In this document: one piece after another, positions 14,275 to 23,741 of the stretch
Layout: each line of letters starts with the position of its first letter
How positions within the stretch are numbered: position 1 is the stretch's first letter
Assembly (NCBI GenBank): GCA_021731145.1
Contig: JAKFXX010000006.1
Location: 62,001 to 126,000, forward strand
DNA: 64,000 bases
Source of the DNA: Gammaproteobacteria bacterium
GTDB taxonomy: Bacteria > Pseudomonadota > Gammaproteobacteria > Ga0077554 > Ga007554
Direction: 5' to 3'
Program-made: the position numbers and the translations under genes
The notes under the pieces: generated by a model
The model's database searches: none
What the model saw: only the letters and a program-made list of their open reading frames with translations
What the model was told of the DNA's origin: nothing

Positions 14275-17001
14275 GTGAAGAAAGGGCTGTTGCTGTTTTT
14301 TGTGTTTAATCTATCGTTGCTTCATGAGGCGAGTTTAGTCTTTGCTGCGGAGCAATCATCGATTCCTGACATTAAAAAACCGACTTCCGAATCGCCTGGG
14401 CTCGAGCAGGCTATAGCCCGCGGCAAGGCCCAGATGGATAAGGGTGATCTGGATGGCGCGTTGGTTAGTTTCAATTCTGCAATCAAGATTGCCCCCGAAA
14501 ATGCCGAGGCCGTTTATTACATCGGTGTTATTTACATGCGTAAAAATCAGCCGAACGAGGGTTTGGAATATATAAAGAAAAGTTCAATGCTTGCGCCCGG
14601 AAATTTGAAAGTGCGCGCATCACTTGCGCTTGTTTATGAGCAGTTGAACAGGTTCGATGAGTCTGTGAGGGAGTACAAATTCATCATATCCAAGTCACCA
14701 GCAACGGAGGAGGCCAGAAATGCAGAGAAAAGCCTTTATCTGATCCAGATCCGGCAATATGCGGAGGCTGGCAATGTCGATGAGGCTTTGGGCTTGGCGG
14801 CCGTGCTGCGTAGGGATTATTCCGGCGATCCGCGTGTTATGCATGCCGTGGGGCTGGCCTTTTTTAACTTTAATCGCCTGGATGATGCCGAGGGTGTGTT
14901 CAAGCAAGTGGCGCAGCTTGTGCCGGGTAGCGCAACGCCTCATTTCTATCTTGCCAGGGTTTATGAAAGAAGCGGTAAAATCCCGCTTGCTGTTGAGCAA
15001 TTAAAGCGTGCTATTACACTGGAGCCGGGAAGTGATATTGGGCGTAGGGCTACGGTCAGGTTGGGCCTTATAAAAGGCGTCCAGTTGCTTGAAAAGAAAG
15101 ATATCCAGGGAGGGTTAAAAGAGTTTCAGGGGGTCTTGGCCATTGATCCTAATGAACTGATGGCCCTTTTCAATATTGGAACGATTTACCGCGAGTTAAA
15201 ACAACCGGACGAAGCAGTGGCTACGTTCAAGAAATTGCTGGAGATTGAGCCGCGCCATCTGGAGGCGCGCTTACGGCTTGGCGTGATTTATATGGAGGCA
15301 AATAAATTCGTAGAGAGTTCCAGGGAGTTGGAGGCAGTGGTTTCCATGGGTGCCAACACGCCGTCTGGCCAGCAAGCTGCCGCCATTCTTCGCAATATGC
15401 AGCAGACTTTCGGTGAGAAACTGGCAGAGGCGCGTAAGCTGGCGGATGAGATGGAGGGATATAAAAAGGCGCTGGCAATCAATCCTGATGATTTGGCGGC
15501 GCATTTTAACCTGGGGGTGCTCTATGCAAAGCAGGCGATACGGGATGAGGCGCTCCGTGAATTTCAAGAAGTGGTGCGCATTAATCCCGATCATGCCAAG
15601 GCGCATTACTATATTGGCTTGATTCAGGATGATAAGGGGTTGTACGAAAAGGCGGTCGATGCCTATAACAAGGCCGTTACACTGGAAAAAGAGCCCACAG
15701 AGGCGGAGCGGATTAGAGATAAATTGCAACTTGCCGTGGCAAGAGATTTGTATGCGAAAGATAAGCTGGACCTTGCAAAAAAACATTTTGACGATCTTCT
15801 GCAGAAGAAGCCAAACGACATGGTTGCCTTGTTCTACACGGCATTGATTCAGTCAAGAAAAGGTGAGATGGGGGAGGCGGAACGGACCTATCAACAGATT
15901 ATTGGCCTGAGCCCTGATAATCTTGGCGCACGCGGTAACCTTGCATTGCTCTATGAAAATTCGAATCGTGAAGAAGATGCGCTCAAAGAATACAGATTTA
16001 TAGTGCAGAACGGCGGGGCAAGCCCGCTGGCGGTCACGGCTGAGAAAAAAATCCCGGGGCTCGAGCGCAGAATTAATGGATTTACCTATAACATGGGTTA
16101 TGGGTTGACTTATGACAATAATAGTAATTTGAGCAAAACAGCGCCATTTTATGAATATATATCAAATCTTTCTCTGAATACGACCTACCGCTATAAATTG
16201 AGCAGAAATCTTAGAGGTGGCTTGACGATTAACCCTGCGTACATGATTTATCATTATTCGCAGTCGGATTTTACAAGAATAGATATTGGCCCGTTTGTTA
16301 CTTGGGGACCCAGCAATAGAAACATGACGCTGGGTGGGACACGTAGCGATATCTCGGGTTTGCTCAATGAGCAAAGGGTAAGTATCGGGAACCATGTCTA
16401 TACTGATACTTTATGGCGTTTTGAAATGCCCTCTGTGCTGGGGAGATTGGCGGCGCCCGAGGAAAGAAAAAAGGCGCCTTCCTTGGTGAGGCTCAATTTG
16501 TCTTACAGGGATTTTTTGAGTCAGACCAGTAGTATATTTAATTCCGTGACGTACTCGGCAGGACTATCCTTCAATCAGGGCTTGGGGCTTGGGCGGTCTA
16601 TTTTGCTGAGCTATGATTATAGCCTTAACCGTAATACGCGGCCGGAGGGGCATGATTACGCCTACCAAGGCCACAGTGCCCTGCTGCGTTTTGAGAAGTC
16701 ACTTTCAGCAAGATTGTCTGCTAATGCAGCGTATAACCTCGCTTTTAACTTTTACACCAATCCCGACTCTACCAATTTACAGCAACGCCGAACCAATGTG
16801 TTTAATTCACTGTCCTTGGGTGTGAACTATGAAATCAACGATAAGCTGAGAGCCTTCGCCAGTTATTCATTTCAGAATAACAACTCGAATCTTCCTGTAG
16901 GGCTTATCCTGAGAGCGACGGATATCATAGGCGTGCAAAGCAGGGCCTTGGGAGATTACTCAAAATCCCTCCTTACTGTTGGGATGACCTTGTTTTTTTA
17001 G
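14275..17001 (+). CDS. Large TPR protein with C-terminal outer-membrane barrel
   Basis: This is 908 residues. A signal peptide is followed by about a dozen tetratricopeptide repeats (residues ~45-590, with typical LDGALVSFNSAIKIAPENAE and DEALREFQEVVRINPDHAKA units). From ~600 the sequence becomes beta-rich with aromatic-ended strands and finishes in LTVGMTLFF, a classic outer-membrane signature. The architecture resembles exopolysaccharide porins of the BcsC/PelB kind and Slam-type translocators, which place periplasmic TPRs before a barrel. It starts at GTG 14275. It lies in the envelope-transport neighbourhood and is convergent with an ABC exporter. The cargo is unknown. Confidence 0.82.
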   Translation: MKKGLLLFFVFNLSLLHEASLVFAAEQSSIPDIKKPTSESPGLEQAIARGKAQMDKGDLDGALVSFNSAIKIAPENAEAVYYIGVIYMRKNQPNEGLEYIKKSSMLAPGNLKVRASLALVYEQLNRFDESVREYKFIISKSPATEEARNAEKSLYLIQIRQYAEAGNVDEALGLAAVLRRDYSGDPRVMHAVGLAFFNFNRLDDAEGVFKQVAQLVPGSATPHFYLARVYERSGKIPLAVEQLKRAITLEPGSDIGRRATVRLGLIKGVQLLEKKDIQGGLKEFQGVLAIDPNELMALFNIGTIYRELKQPDEAVATFKKLLEIEPRHLEARLRLGVIYMEANKFVESSRELEAVVSMGANTPSGQQAAAILRNMQQTFGEKLAEARKLADEMEGYKKALAINPDDLAAHFNLGVLYAKQAIRDEALREFQEVVRINPDHAKAHYYIGLIQDDKGLYEKAVDAYNKAVTLEKEPTEAERIRDKLQLAVARDLYAKDKLDLAKKHFDDLLQKKPNDMVALFYTALIQSRKGEMGEAERTYQQIIGLSPDNLGARGNLALLYENSNREEDALKEYRFIVQNGGASPLAVTAEKKIPGLERRINGFTYNMGYGLTYDNNSNLSKTAPFYEYISNLSLNTTYRYKLSRNLRGGLTINPAYMIYHYSQSDFTRIDIGPFVTWGPSNRNMTLGGTRSDISGLLNEQRVSIGNHVYTDTLWRFEMPSVLGRLAAPEERKKAPSLVRLNLSYRDFLSQTSSIFNSVTYSAGLSFNQGLGLGRSILLSYDYSLNRNTRPEGHDYAYQGHSALLRFEKSLSARLSANAAYNLAFNFYTNPDSTNLQQRRTNVFNSLSLGVNYEINDKLRAFASYSFQNNNSNLPVGLILRATDIIGVQSRALGDYSKSLLTVGMTLFF

Positions 17002-17010
17002 CAGGCTCGC

Positions 17011-17772
17011 TCACTCCCGCAAAGAATTAAACGCGTTCACTGCCCAGGCTAGTGTGCCTCCCGCAAACACCAGCAGTACCAGCAGGCCCTTTGAATACAC
17101 GCCGAAGTCGGGTGTTCCTATCAACACAGCTCTTACTGCTTCCACTGCGTAATTGATGGGGTTGATGGCAGCAACATAGCCGATCCAGTCGGGCATGAAG
17201 TTTTCTGGCATGAGCGCGGTGGAGAAGAACATTAGCGGCAGGGTCATCAGGTTGCCTATCATGACCAGCGGTTCTTCGCGTTGCAGTAGGATGGCGAAGC
17301 CATTGGACAGCGCGGCGAACCCTACCCCCAGTAGAAAGATAATCAGCATGGCCATGCTGATATACAGTGGGTTGATGCTGGTGGCTGCGCCTATCGCAAG
17401 GGATACGGCGAGGATAATCAGTGTTTGGGCGAGCACCTGGACGGCCGAGTGCAGAACTCGGCTGAGGACAATGGCGGTGCGCGATACCGGTGCCACGAGC
17501 ATTTTGTCGATGGTGCCCGCTGTGATCTCTCTTAAAAGACTGACGCCAGACCATGACGACCCGAACAGGACGGTCATGATGAGTACGCCAGGGACAAAGA
17601 AATCGACATAGCTGTTGGCCGGAAAGCCGGGGAGCTGAGAGATGTTTTTGAAAAGTTGGCCGAATATCACCAGCCAGATCAACGGCTGGATAAGTGTAAA
17701 GAGCGACCACCAGGGCATTCTGATGGTGATCCGCATGTATTTACCAAACAAGTACCATGTATCCGTGAGCAC
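17011..17772 (-). CDS. ABC-2 type transporter permease
   Basis: This is an inner-membrane permease of about 253 residues with six hydrophobic segments and the ABC-2 signature region (SLLREITAGTIDKMLVAPVS, then NLMTLPLMFFSTALMP). It pairs with the ATPase encoded immediately upstream in the same direction. GTG 17772 with AGGA 8 bp before it is a better start than TTG 17823, which would add a histidine-rich, unlikely N-terminus. Family members export drugs, polysaccharides or lipids; the substrate here is unknown. Confidence 0.87.
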   Translation of the reverse strand: MLTDTWYLFGKYMRITIRMPWWSLFTLIQPLIWLVIFGQLFKNISQLPGFPANSYVDFFVPGVLIMTVLFGSSWSGVSLLREITAGTIDKMLVAPVSRTAIVLSRVLHSAVQVLAQTLIILAVSLAIGAATSINPLYISMAMLIIFLLGVGFAALSNGFAILLQREEPLVMIGNLMTLPLMFFSTALMPENFMPDWIGYVAAINPINYAVEAVRAVLIGTPDFGVYSKGLLVLLVFAGGTLAWAVNAFNSLRE

Positions 17773-17832
17773 GATGTTTATCCTGACTGTGTGATGGTGT
17801 AATGGATGTGGCGTAATAAACAAGGAGGGCTG

Positions 17833-19500
17833 TTAGCCTTTTTTGCCGGGGTCTTGGGTTTCCCCGGTTTTATTTGGCGGCGCGCCGTCCCATTGATTGC
17901 TGTTGTCAGCGGGCCATGGGGCCTGCCCCTTGTTGCGCCACCATTCCTCCATTTCTTCTTTGGTCCAGGTTTGTGCTGGATTCGTAGGTTGCACAGTGGG
18001 TGGTGTGGCTTCCTCACTGGCTGAAGGGGGGGGGGCGGGGGATCCCTGGGTGCCGCTGGATTGGTCCTGATTCTGCCACCATGCTTCCATTTCTTCCTTT
18101 GTCCAGGCTTGTGCCGGGTTCATGGGGCGCACCGCAGGTGGCGTGATTTTCTGGCGGGGTGGAGGGGTGTTTTCAGGGAATCCCTGTGTGCCACTGGATT
18201 GACCCTGGTTCTTCCACCATCCTTCCATCTCTTCCTTGGTCCATGCCTGTGCTGGATTCATGGGTTGCGCGGCGGCTTCCACGTTGCCTTGTCCGGCATT
18301 GCCCGGGACGCTATCGGAGGCTGTGCTGGATTGGCCCTTGTTTTTCCACCACTCAGCCATCTCTTCCTTGGTCCATGCTTGTGCTGGGGATGAAGGAGCC
18401 GTTTCCGATGTTTCGGTGTCTTTTTTCCAGTTGTCCGGGTTGGGGGTGGAGTTATCGTCGCTGGCGTCTTCCTGCCCGCCGCCCCATTTTTTCTGCCAGT
18501 TGCCGCCCCCGCCTTTGCCCGCCCACTGCATCCACCATTCTTGCCCGGTGTCCTCCTTGGTTTCTTCCAGGCTGCTGCCGGTGTATTTCAGGAATACATC
18601 GTCCAGTGTCGGGCGGGAGAGGGACAAAGTCTTGATGTGAACGCCCTGCTGTGACGCGACAAGGGCGATGTGCGGCACGCTTGCCGCGCCGTTTTCAACA
18701 TAAATGTGCAGTTTGTTGCCTTGCCACACGGTATCCTTGATTTCTGGCTGGTTTTTCAAGGTGTGGGCGAAAGCGCCGACTTGTGCGTCGTTCTGTTCGA
18801 AGGTCAACTGCACGGAATCGCCGTGGATGCCGGTTTTCAGTTCCTCCGGCGTGCCGGTGATGCGTATCTTGCCCGCATTGATAATGGCAACCTGATGGGA
18901 AAGTTTGTCCGCCTCTTCCAGGTAGTGGGTGGTCAATAAAATGGTGAGGCCTAATTCGCGGTTCAGTTTTTCAATATAGGCCCACAGGTTTTTGCGGCTC
19001 TTGATGTCCAGCCCTAGCGTCGGCTCATCAAGAAACACGACTTTGGGACGATGGATCAGTGCGGTGGCGATATCGAGCTTTCTGCGCATGCCGCCGGAAT
19101 AGGTGGCGACCAATTGGTCCAGGCTGTCCTTTAGATCAAAATAGGCCGCAAGCTCTTCGACCCGCGCCCGGATGTCGGCTTTTTTCATCCGGTAGAGATG
19201 GCCTTGCAGCACCAGGTTCTCGCGTCCGGTGAGGAAGTAGTCGATGCCGGTCTGCTGCGCGACGACGCCGATGGATTCGCGGACTTTTTCAGGGTCTTTG
19301 TCAACGTCATAACCTGCTACCTGTACGCTCCCGGTATCAAAGCCGGAGAGTGTTGAGCAGATGCGGATGGTAGTGGTTTTTCCCGCGCCATTCGGGCCGA
19401 GCAAGGCGAAGATCTCCCCTTGTTTTACGTGGAGATCCAGGCCATCCACGGCCTTGTTGCCGGAAGGGAATATCTTGGTTAAACCGCTAGCCTGTATCAT
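17833..19500 (-). CDS. ABC-2 transporter ATPase with a repeat-bearing Trp-rich C-terminal extension
   Basis: The first ~310 residues form an ordinary DrrA/NodI-type ATPase: Walker A GPNGAGKTTT, signature YSGGMRRKLD, Walker B VVFLDEPTLGLD, and the accessory domain ending near TLDDVFLKYTG. An extension of about 240 residues follows, which the family normally lacks. It starts with EEWWMQWAGKGGGGNWQKKW type sequence. It then carries four copies of P-A-Q-(A/T)-W-T-K-E-E-M-x-x-W-W-x-N-x-x-Q at residues 372-390, 416-434, 462-480 and 508-526. The linkers are Pro/Ser/Gln-rich. The extension should be cytoplasmic and is probably a binding or scaffolding tail. The permease gene follows. Confidence 0.88.
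   Translation of the reverse strand: MIQASGLTKIFPSGNKAVDGLDLHVKQGEIFALLGPNGAGKTTTIRICSTLSGFDTGSVQVAGYDVDKDPEKVRESIGVVAQQTGIDYFLTGRENLVLQGHLYRMKKADIRARVEELAAYFDLKDSLDQLVATYSGGMRRKLDIATALIHRPKVVFLDEPTLGLDIKSRKNLWAYIEKLNRELGLTILLTTHYLEEADKLSHQVAIINAGKIRITGTPEELKTGIHGDSVQLTFEQNDAQVGAFAHTLKNQPEIKDTVWQGNKLHIYVENGAASVPHIALVASQQGVHIKTLSLSRPTLDDVFLKYTGSSLEETKEDTGQEWWMQWAGKGGGGNWQKKWGGGQEDASDDNSTPNPDNWKKDTETSETAPSSPAQAWTKEEMAEWWKNKGQSSTASDSVPGNAGQGNVEAAAQPMNPAQAWTKEEMEGWWKNQGQSSGTQGFPENTPPPRQKITPPAVRPMNPAQAWTKEEMEAWWQNQDQSSGTQGSPAPPPSASEEATPPTVQPTNPAQTWTKEEMEEWWRNKGQAPWPADNSNQWDGAPPNKTGETQDPGKKG
17923..18387 (-). repeat. Four tandem coding repeats in the ABC ATPase tail
   Basis: There are four units of 132-138 bp, each holding a conserved 57-bp core that encodes the AQAWTKEEM..WW block, plus a more variable linker. 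The repeats stay in frame. Near-identical cores with diverged linkers suggest selection on the protein motif after duplication. Confidence 0.85.
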
Positions 19501-19656
19501 AGGAGGTTCTTCATGGTTCCGGGAGAGGCGTCGCCAGGATGTTTCCCTGGTATTTTCAAGCCATTAAACCTGAAAAGTATATATGATCTTGATGGATGAT
19601 TGCGAAAGATTTGCGTGATCGTTGGGTGGGATGAGTGGGTGAAATAGGAAAAGCGG

Positions 19657-20670
19657 ATGCGTATTCTCGGTATTGAAACCTCGTGCGACGAAACTGGTGT
19701 TGCTATATACGATTCAGCGCGTGGTCTCCTGGCTCACGCGCTATACAGCCAGGTTGCGCTGCATGCGGAGTACGGCGGGGTGGTGCCGGAACTGGCCTCA
19801 CGCGATCATGTGCGCAAGGTGCTGCCCTTGCTGCGGCAGGTAATGACCCAGGCGGACACATGCCCAGGTGATGTCGGTGGGGTTGCCTATACCGCGGGCC
19901 CTGGTCTGGCCGGTGCGCTGCTGGTGGGGGCGGCGGTGGGGCGCAGCCTGGCCTGGGCCTGGGGGGTGCCTGCGGTGGCCGTGCACCACATGGAGGGGCA
20001 TTTGCTCGCGCCGATGCTGGAGGATAATCCCCCGGAGTTCCCGTTTGTTGCGTTGCTGGTGTCGGGCGGCCATACCCAACTGGTGCGCGTGGATGGTGTG
20101 GGACGTTACGCCATACTCGGGGAGTCGCTGGATGACGCCGCCGGTGAGGCTTTCGATAAGACCGCCAAGTTGCTGGGGCTGGGGTATCCGGGCGGCCCGG
20201 CCTTGGCGCACCTGGCGCACTCGGGTGATCCTGCGCGCTTTCATTTTCCGCGCCCCATGACTAACCGCCCTGGCCTGGATTTCAGCTTCAGTGGCCTCAA
20301 AACCTTCGCCGTCAATACTATGCAGACGCAGGGTGATGATGATCAGACCCGTGCTGATATTGCACATGCCTTTCAGGATGCCGTGGTGGATACGTTGGTC
20401 ATCAAGTGTCGGCGCGCACTCCAGCAGACTGGCCTTGAGCGTTTGGTGGTCTCCGGTGGTGTGAGCGCCAACACCGCGTTGCGCGAACGTTTGGGGAAAA
20501 TTGCGGGCGAGGAGGGCGCACAGGTTTTTTATCCGCGCCTGGAGTTTTGCACTGACAACGGCGCGATGATTGCCTATGCCGGTTGCAGGCGTCTCCAGGC
20601 AGGGCAGGCCGAGCCGCTGGAATTTTTCGCCACGCCGCGTTGGCCGCTGGATAAGTTGGCGCCACCGTAA
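19657..20670 (+). CDS. tsaD: tRNA N6-threonylcarbamoyladenosine transferase
   Basis: TsaD transfers the threonylcarbamoyl group to A37 of ANN-decoding tRNAs, with TsaB and TsaE. The 337-residue length is normal. The N-terminal [16 protein letters not shown], the metal-binding HHMEGH and the SGGHTQL nucleotide-binding segment are all intact. It is divergent from the ABC transporter genes. It is followed 18 bp later by the VIT-family gene, possibly in one transcript. Confidence 0.97.
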   Translation: MRILGIETSCDETGVAIYDSARGLLAHALYSQVALHAEYGGVVPELASRDHVRKVLPLLRQVMTQADTCPGDVGGVAYTAGPGLAGALLVGAAVGRSLAWAWGVPAVAVHHMEGHLLAPMLEDNPPEFPFVALLVSGGHTQLVRVDGVGRYAILGESLDDAAGEAFDKTAKLLGLGYPGGPALAHLAHSGDPARFHFPRPMTNRPGLDFSFSGLKTFAVNTMQTQGDDDQTRADIAHAFQDAVVDTLVIKCRRALQQTGLERLVVSGGVSANTALRERLGKIAGEEGAQVFYPRLEFCTDNGAMIAYAGCRRLQAGQAEPLEFFATPRWPLDKLAPP

Positions 20671-20688
20671 GCACCTGGGCCCCGAAAG

Positions 20689-21717
20689 ATGTCCGTCATT
20701 GAAAGTTGGTTTGAAGAAAAACAATCCGCCTGGTTGTACCGCGCGGTGGCCGAGGCCGAACAGGATGTCCCAAAAAAAATGCTGTTCACCACGTTGGCAG
20801 ATGCTGCGGAGTCGCAGGCATTGTTGTGGGAGCGGCGTATCCGCGAGAAAGGCGATGCAGTCCCTGTGTTTCATCCCTCGCAGCGAGCGCGTCTGGTAAG
20901 GCAGCTTGTTCGGCGATTAGGGCCGCGCGCGTTGCACTCGGTGCTGGCGGCGATGAAAGTGCGCGGTGTGTCCGTGTATGGTGCCGACACTATAGGTCAT
21001 CCGATGCCTGTTGCAGCGGCAGAGAGGGAGGGTAAGCACAGCAGTGTTTCTGGCGGGAACTTGCGTGCAGCAGTGTTTGGTGTGAACGATGGGTTGGTGT
21101 CGAACACCAGTCTGATTATGGGGGTTGCCGGCGCATCGGGCGATTCCAAAATCATCTTGTTATCAGGTGTCGCCGGCCTTTTGGCGGGCGCGTTTTCCAT
21201 GGCGGCAGGCGAATATGTTTCCATGCGCTCGCAACGTGAGTTGTTTGAGTACCAAATCGGGCTGGAGCGGGAAGAGCTTGAGGAATATCCGGACGAAGAA
21301 GCAGAAGAGTTGGCGCTGATCTATAACGCGCGTGGCCTGCCGCTGGAGGAGGCGCGCCGTATTGCGCAAGACTTGATGCGTGACCCGGAGCATGCCTTGA
21401 ACACGCTGGCGCGCGAAGAGCTGGGCTTGAATCCACATGACCTGGGTTCTCCGTGGGGCGCGGCGCTATCCTCATTTTTGGCATTCGCGGCAGGCGGCAT
21501 AGTGCCGCTGTTGCCATTTCTCTTTGGCGCCGGAAAGAACGCGTTGTTTGTAGCGGCAGCATTGGCAGGTGCCGCTTTGTTTGCGGTGGGCGCATTATTG
21601 AGCCTGTTTACCGGCAAGCGCGGCTGGCTGAGCGGGATGCGCATGATACTCATCGGTGGCGGGGCGGGCATGGTGACGTATCTTGTTGGTAGTTTCATCG
21701 GAGTGAGCTTGAACTAA
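20689..21717 (+). CDS. VIT1/CCC1-family iron/manganese transporter with N-terminal ferritin-like domain
   Basis: This is 342 residues. The first ~110 are helical with spaced Glu/His residues, resembling the rubrerythrin/ferritin-like head of MbfA-type proteins. The rest is the VIT1 domain: FGVNDGLVSNTSLIMGVAG, then GAFSMAAGEYVSM and three C-terminal membrane helices. Relatives export or sequester ferrous iron or manganese across the cytoplasmic membrane. Metal specificity cannot be read from sequence. Confidence 0.87.
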   Translation: MSVIESWFEEKQSAWLYRAVAEAEQDVPKKMLFTTLADAAESQALLWERRIREKGDAVPVFHPSQRARLVRQLVRRLGPRALHSVLAAMKVRGVSVYGADTIGHPMPVAAAEREGKHSSVSGGNLRAAVFGVNDGLVSNTSLIMGVAGASGDSKIILLSGVAGLLAGAFSMAAGEYVSMRSQRELFEYQIGLEREELEEYPDEEAEELALIYNARGLPLEEARRIAQDLMRDPEHALNTLAREELGLNPHDLGSPWGAALSSFLAFAAGGIVPLLPFLFGAGKNALFVAAALAGAALFAVGALLSLFTGKRGWLSGMRMILIGGGAGMVTYLVGSFIGVSLN

Positions 21718-21731
21718 CGAGGGATGTTGTA

Positions 21732-22571
21732 ATGAAGAACAGGACTGTTTTGACAGGATGCCTGGGCATTATTGTATTTCTCATCGCGTCTATCGCAGCT
21801 ACCGCCCACGCGGAAGAGCTTTCTGCCGATGTCATCATGAAGAAAACTTTCGAGGTTTATGGCGGGGATGATTCCCTGTCGAAAATCACTTTTATATTTC
21901 AGGAAAAAGGCGAACCTGAAAAAAAGCTGATCTACTCCATGGCGTGGAAAAAATTCAAGGGAGCAGGTGAGGTCGATACAAAAGTCATGATGTTTCGTGA
22001 CTTTCCTCCCGATGCCAAAGGCGTCTCTTATCTAGGTATTTTTTATAAGCCGGAATTCAATAAAAATGACGATGAGTGGCTATACCTGCCAGAGCTGCGC
22101 ATGGTTAGAAGGTTGAGTCATACCGGGCCGAAACATGCCAAGGAAGAGGAGTTTGCAAAGTCAGAGTTGAGGCAGTTCGATCTTGTGCCTAGGAATCCTG
22201 ATGATGACATGCACAAATTGTTGTCATCCGCAGCCATGGAAGGTGTTGATTGCCACGTCATAGAGAGCATTCCCAGGAAAGGCGGCGCGGAGGTTTATCC
22301 CTATGGAAAAGTTGTACGATGGGTATCCAAGGATAACTTCTTGCCGCTGCGAATTGACTATTATGATGAGTACAATAAATTACAAAAACAGCAATTCACC
22401 AAATGGAAAAAGATGAATGATGCCTGGGTGTGGGAGGAAGTGGTGGGAACGAATGTTCAAACGGGGAATAAAACCCTGTTGACTATCACCGACATCAAAT
22501 TGAATGTTGGACTCACTGATGAATCTTTTTCAAAGCGCGCGATGCAGTTGGGTATTGAAAACGTCAAATGA
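21732..22571 (+). CDS. LolA-like outer-membrane lipoprotein-sorting family protein (second copy)
   Basis: This is a 279-residue periplasmic protein with a signal peptide ending near AHAEE. It shares the pattern of the 7460-8311 product: MAWKKFKGAGEVDTKVMMF, EWLYLPELRMVRRLS and a C-terminal NVGLTDESFSKRAM that parallels NVGLQDSLFAERTL of the first copy. The two are paralogues by eye. It starts 14 bp after the iron-transporter stop. It is probably another periplasmic ligand carrier for an RND system; the ligand is unknown. Confidence 0.8.
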   Translation: MKNRTVLTGCLGIIVFLIASIAATAHAEELSADVIMKKTFEVYGGDDSLSKITFIFQEKGEPEKKLIYSMAWKKFKGAGEVDTKVMMFRDFPPDAKGVSYLGIFYKPEFNKNDDEWLYLPELRMVRRLSHTGPKHAKEEEFAKSELRQFDLVPRNPDDDMHKLLSSAAMEGVDCHVIESIPRKGGAEVYPYGKVVRWVSKDNFLPLRIDYYDEYNKLQKQQFTKWKKMNDAWVWEEVVGTNVQTGNKTLLTITDIKLNVGLTDESFSKRAMQLGIENVK

Positions 22572-22636
22572 TGGGGCGATACCATTTGATGGTCGAAGAT
22601 GAACGCTGAACAGGCTTCAATAGTCCAAATTCAGGC

Positions 22637-22669
22637 AATAAAAAACCCCCTCTCCGTGTGGAGAGAGGG
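22637..22669 (-). terminator. Rho-independent terminator of the pst operon
   Basis: On the minus strand CCCTCTCTCC, loop ACAC and GGAGAGGGGG are followed by TTTTTTATT. It lies 28 bp downstream of pstS and also close to the end of the convergent LolA-like gene. Confidence 0.9.
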
Positions 22670-22696
22670 TGAACGGGCGATCAGAAATAAAACCGG

Positions 22697-23707
22697 TTAC
22701 AGCTTCCCTTCGCGCCGCATCAGTTCATCAATGGTGACGCCTATTTCGGGCACGCCACCAAAAAGGCTGCCCAGCTTGCGCTTGTTGGCATTTTCAAGCA
22801 CTAAATTGTAATCGCTGGCGGACAGTGGGATGTAACTTACCTGTTTGACGAGGCTGGCGGCATTCTTCAGATAGAACTCGACGAACTCCTTGACCTCAGG
22901 TTTCTGGATGGATTTCGCGTTGACGTAAATGAAGATCGGGCGCGATAGCGGTTGGTAACTGCCATTTATCACCGCGTTAGGGCTGGGCGTGACGGCGGGC
23001 TTGCTGTCCCGCACCGCGATGGGCACCGCCTTCAGCTTGCTGGCGTTTTCGGCGTAATAGGCATAGCCGAAGTAACCCAGTGCGTTCTTGTCGCGTATGA
23101 CGCCCTGGACCAGCACGTTGTCATCCTCGCTGGCGGTGTAATCGCCACGGCTGGATTTAGCCTTGCCAACGACGGCCTCAGTGAAATAATCGAAGGTGCC
23201 GGAGTCGGAGCCTGCACCGAACAAGCGGATGGGTGCGTCAGGCCAGGAGGGGTCGATCTGATTCCATTTGCTGACTTTACCTTGCGCACTGGGCTCCCAC
23301 ATTTTCTTGAGCTGGGCCACGGTCATGCTCTTTACCCAGCTATTTTCGGAGTTGACCACTACCGTAAGCGCGTCATAGGCTACGGGCAATTCCATGTATT
23401 GAATGCCGGCCGCTTTGCACGACTCCATTTCGCCAGCCAGGATCGGGCGCGAAGCATCCTGGATGTCGGTCTCGCCACGGCAGAATTTCTTGAATCCGCC
23501 GCCCGTGCCGGAGATGCCTACGGTAACGCGGACCGTGCCCTTCTTGGCCTTTTGAAATTCTTCGGCGACGGCTTCGGTGATAGGGAAAACGGTGCTGGAG
23601 CCGTCGGCCTTGATCGTGGGCACGGCCACAGCCGTCATTGACAAACTCGACAGGCCGCCCAGGATGGCGGTCATGACTATCGATTTCCTGATGGATTTAT
23701 TTAACAT
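22697..23707 (-). CDS. pstS: Phosphate-binding periplasmic protein
   Basis: This is the solute-binding component for high-affinity phosphate uptake, 336 residues with a signal peptide ([15 protein letters not shown]). Family motifs [30 protein letters not shown] and [12 protein letters not shown] (phosphate contacts) are clear. It follows the phosphate-selective porin gene by 34 bp in the same direction, and both are probably driven by the Pho box upstream of the porin. pstCAB are not in the window. Confidence 0.93.
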   Translation of the reverse strand: MLNKSIRKSIVMTAILGGLSSLSMTAVAVPTIKADGSSTVFPITEAVAEEFQKAKKGTVRVTVGISGTGGGFKKFCRGETDIQDASRPILAGEMESCKAAGIQYMELPVAYDALTVVVNSENSWVKSMTVAQLKKMWEPSAQGKVSKWNQIDPSWPDAPIRLFGAGSDSGTFDYFTEAVVGKAKSSRGDYTASEDDNVLVQGVIRDKNALGYFGYAYYAENASKLKAVPIAVRDSKPAVTPSPNAVINGSYQPLSRPIFIYVNAKSIQKPEVKEFVEFYLKNAASLVKQVSYIPLSASDYNLVLENANKRKLGSLFGGVPEIGVTIDELMRREGKL

Positions 23708-23741
23708 GCATGTTGCCTCGATGGTTTAGGGTAAGTTTGCC

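Noticed and set aside
18061-18640. Plus-strand open frames opposite the ABC ATPase tail
   Set aside because: They mirror the tandem repeats of the real gene (repeated PSLPWSM-like segments) and have no start signals.
19798-20874. 358-codon minus-strand frame across tsaD
   Set aside because: It is antisense to tsaD, whose motifs are complete; it is long only because of GC-rich codon bias.
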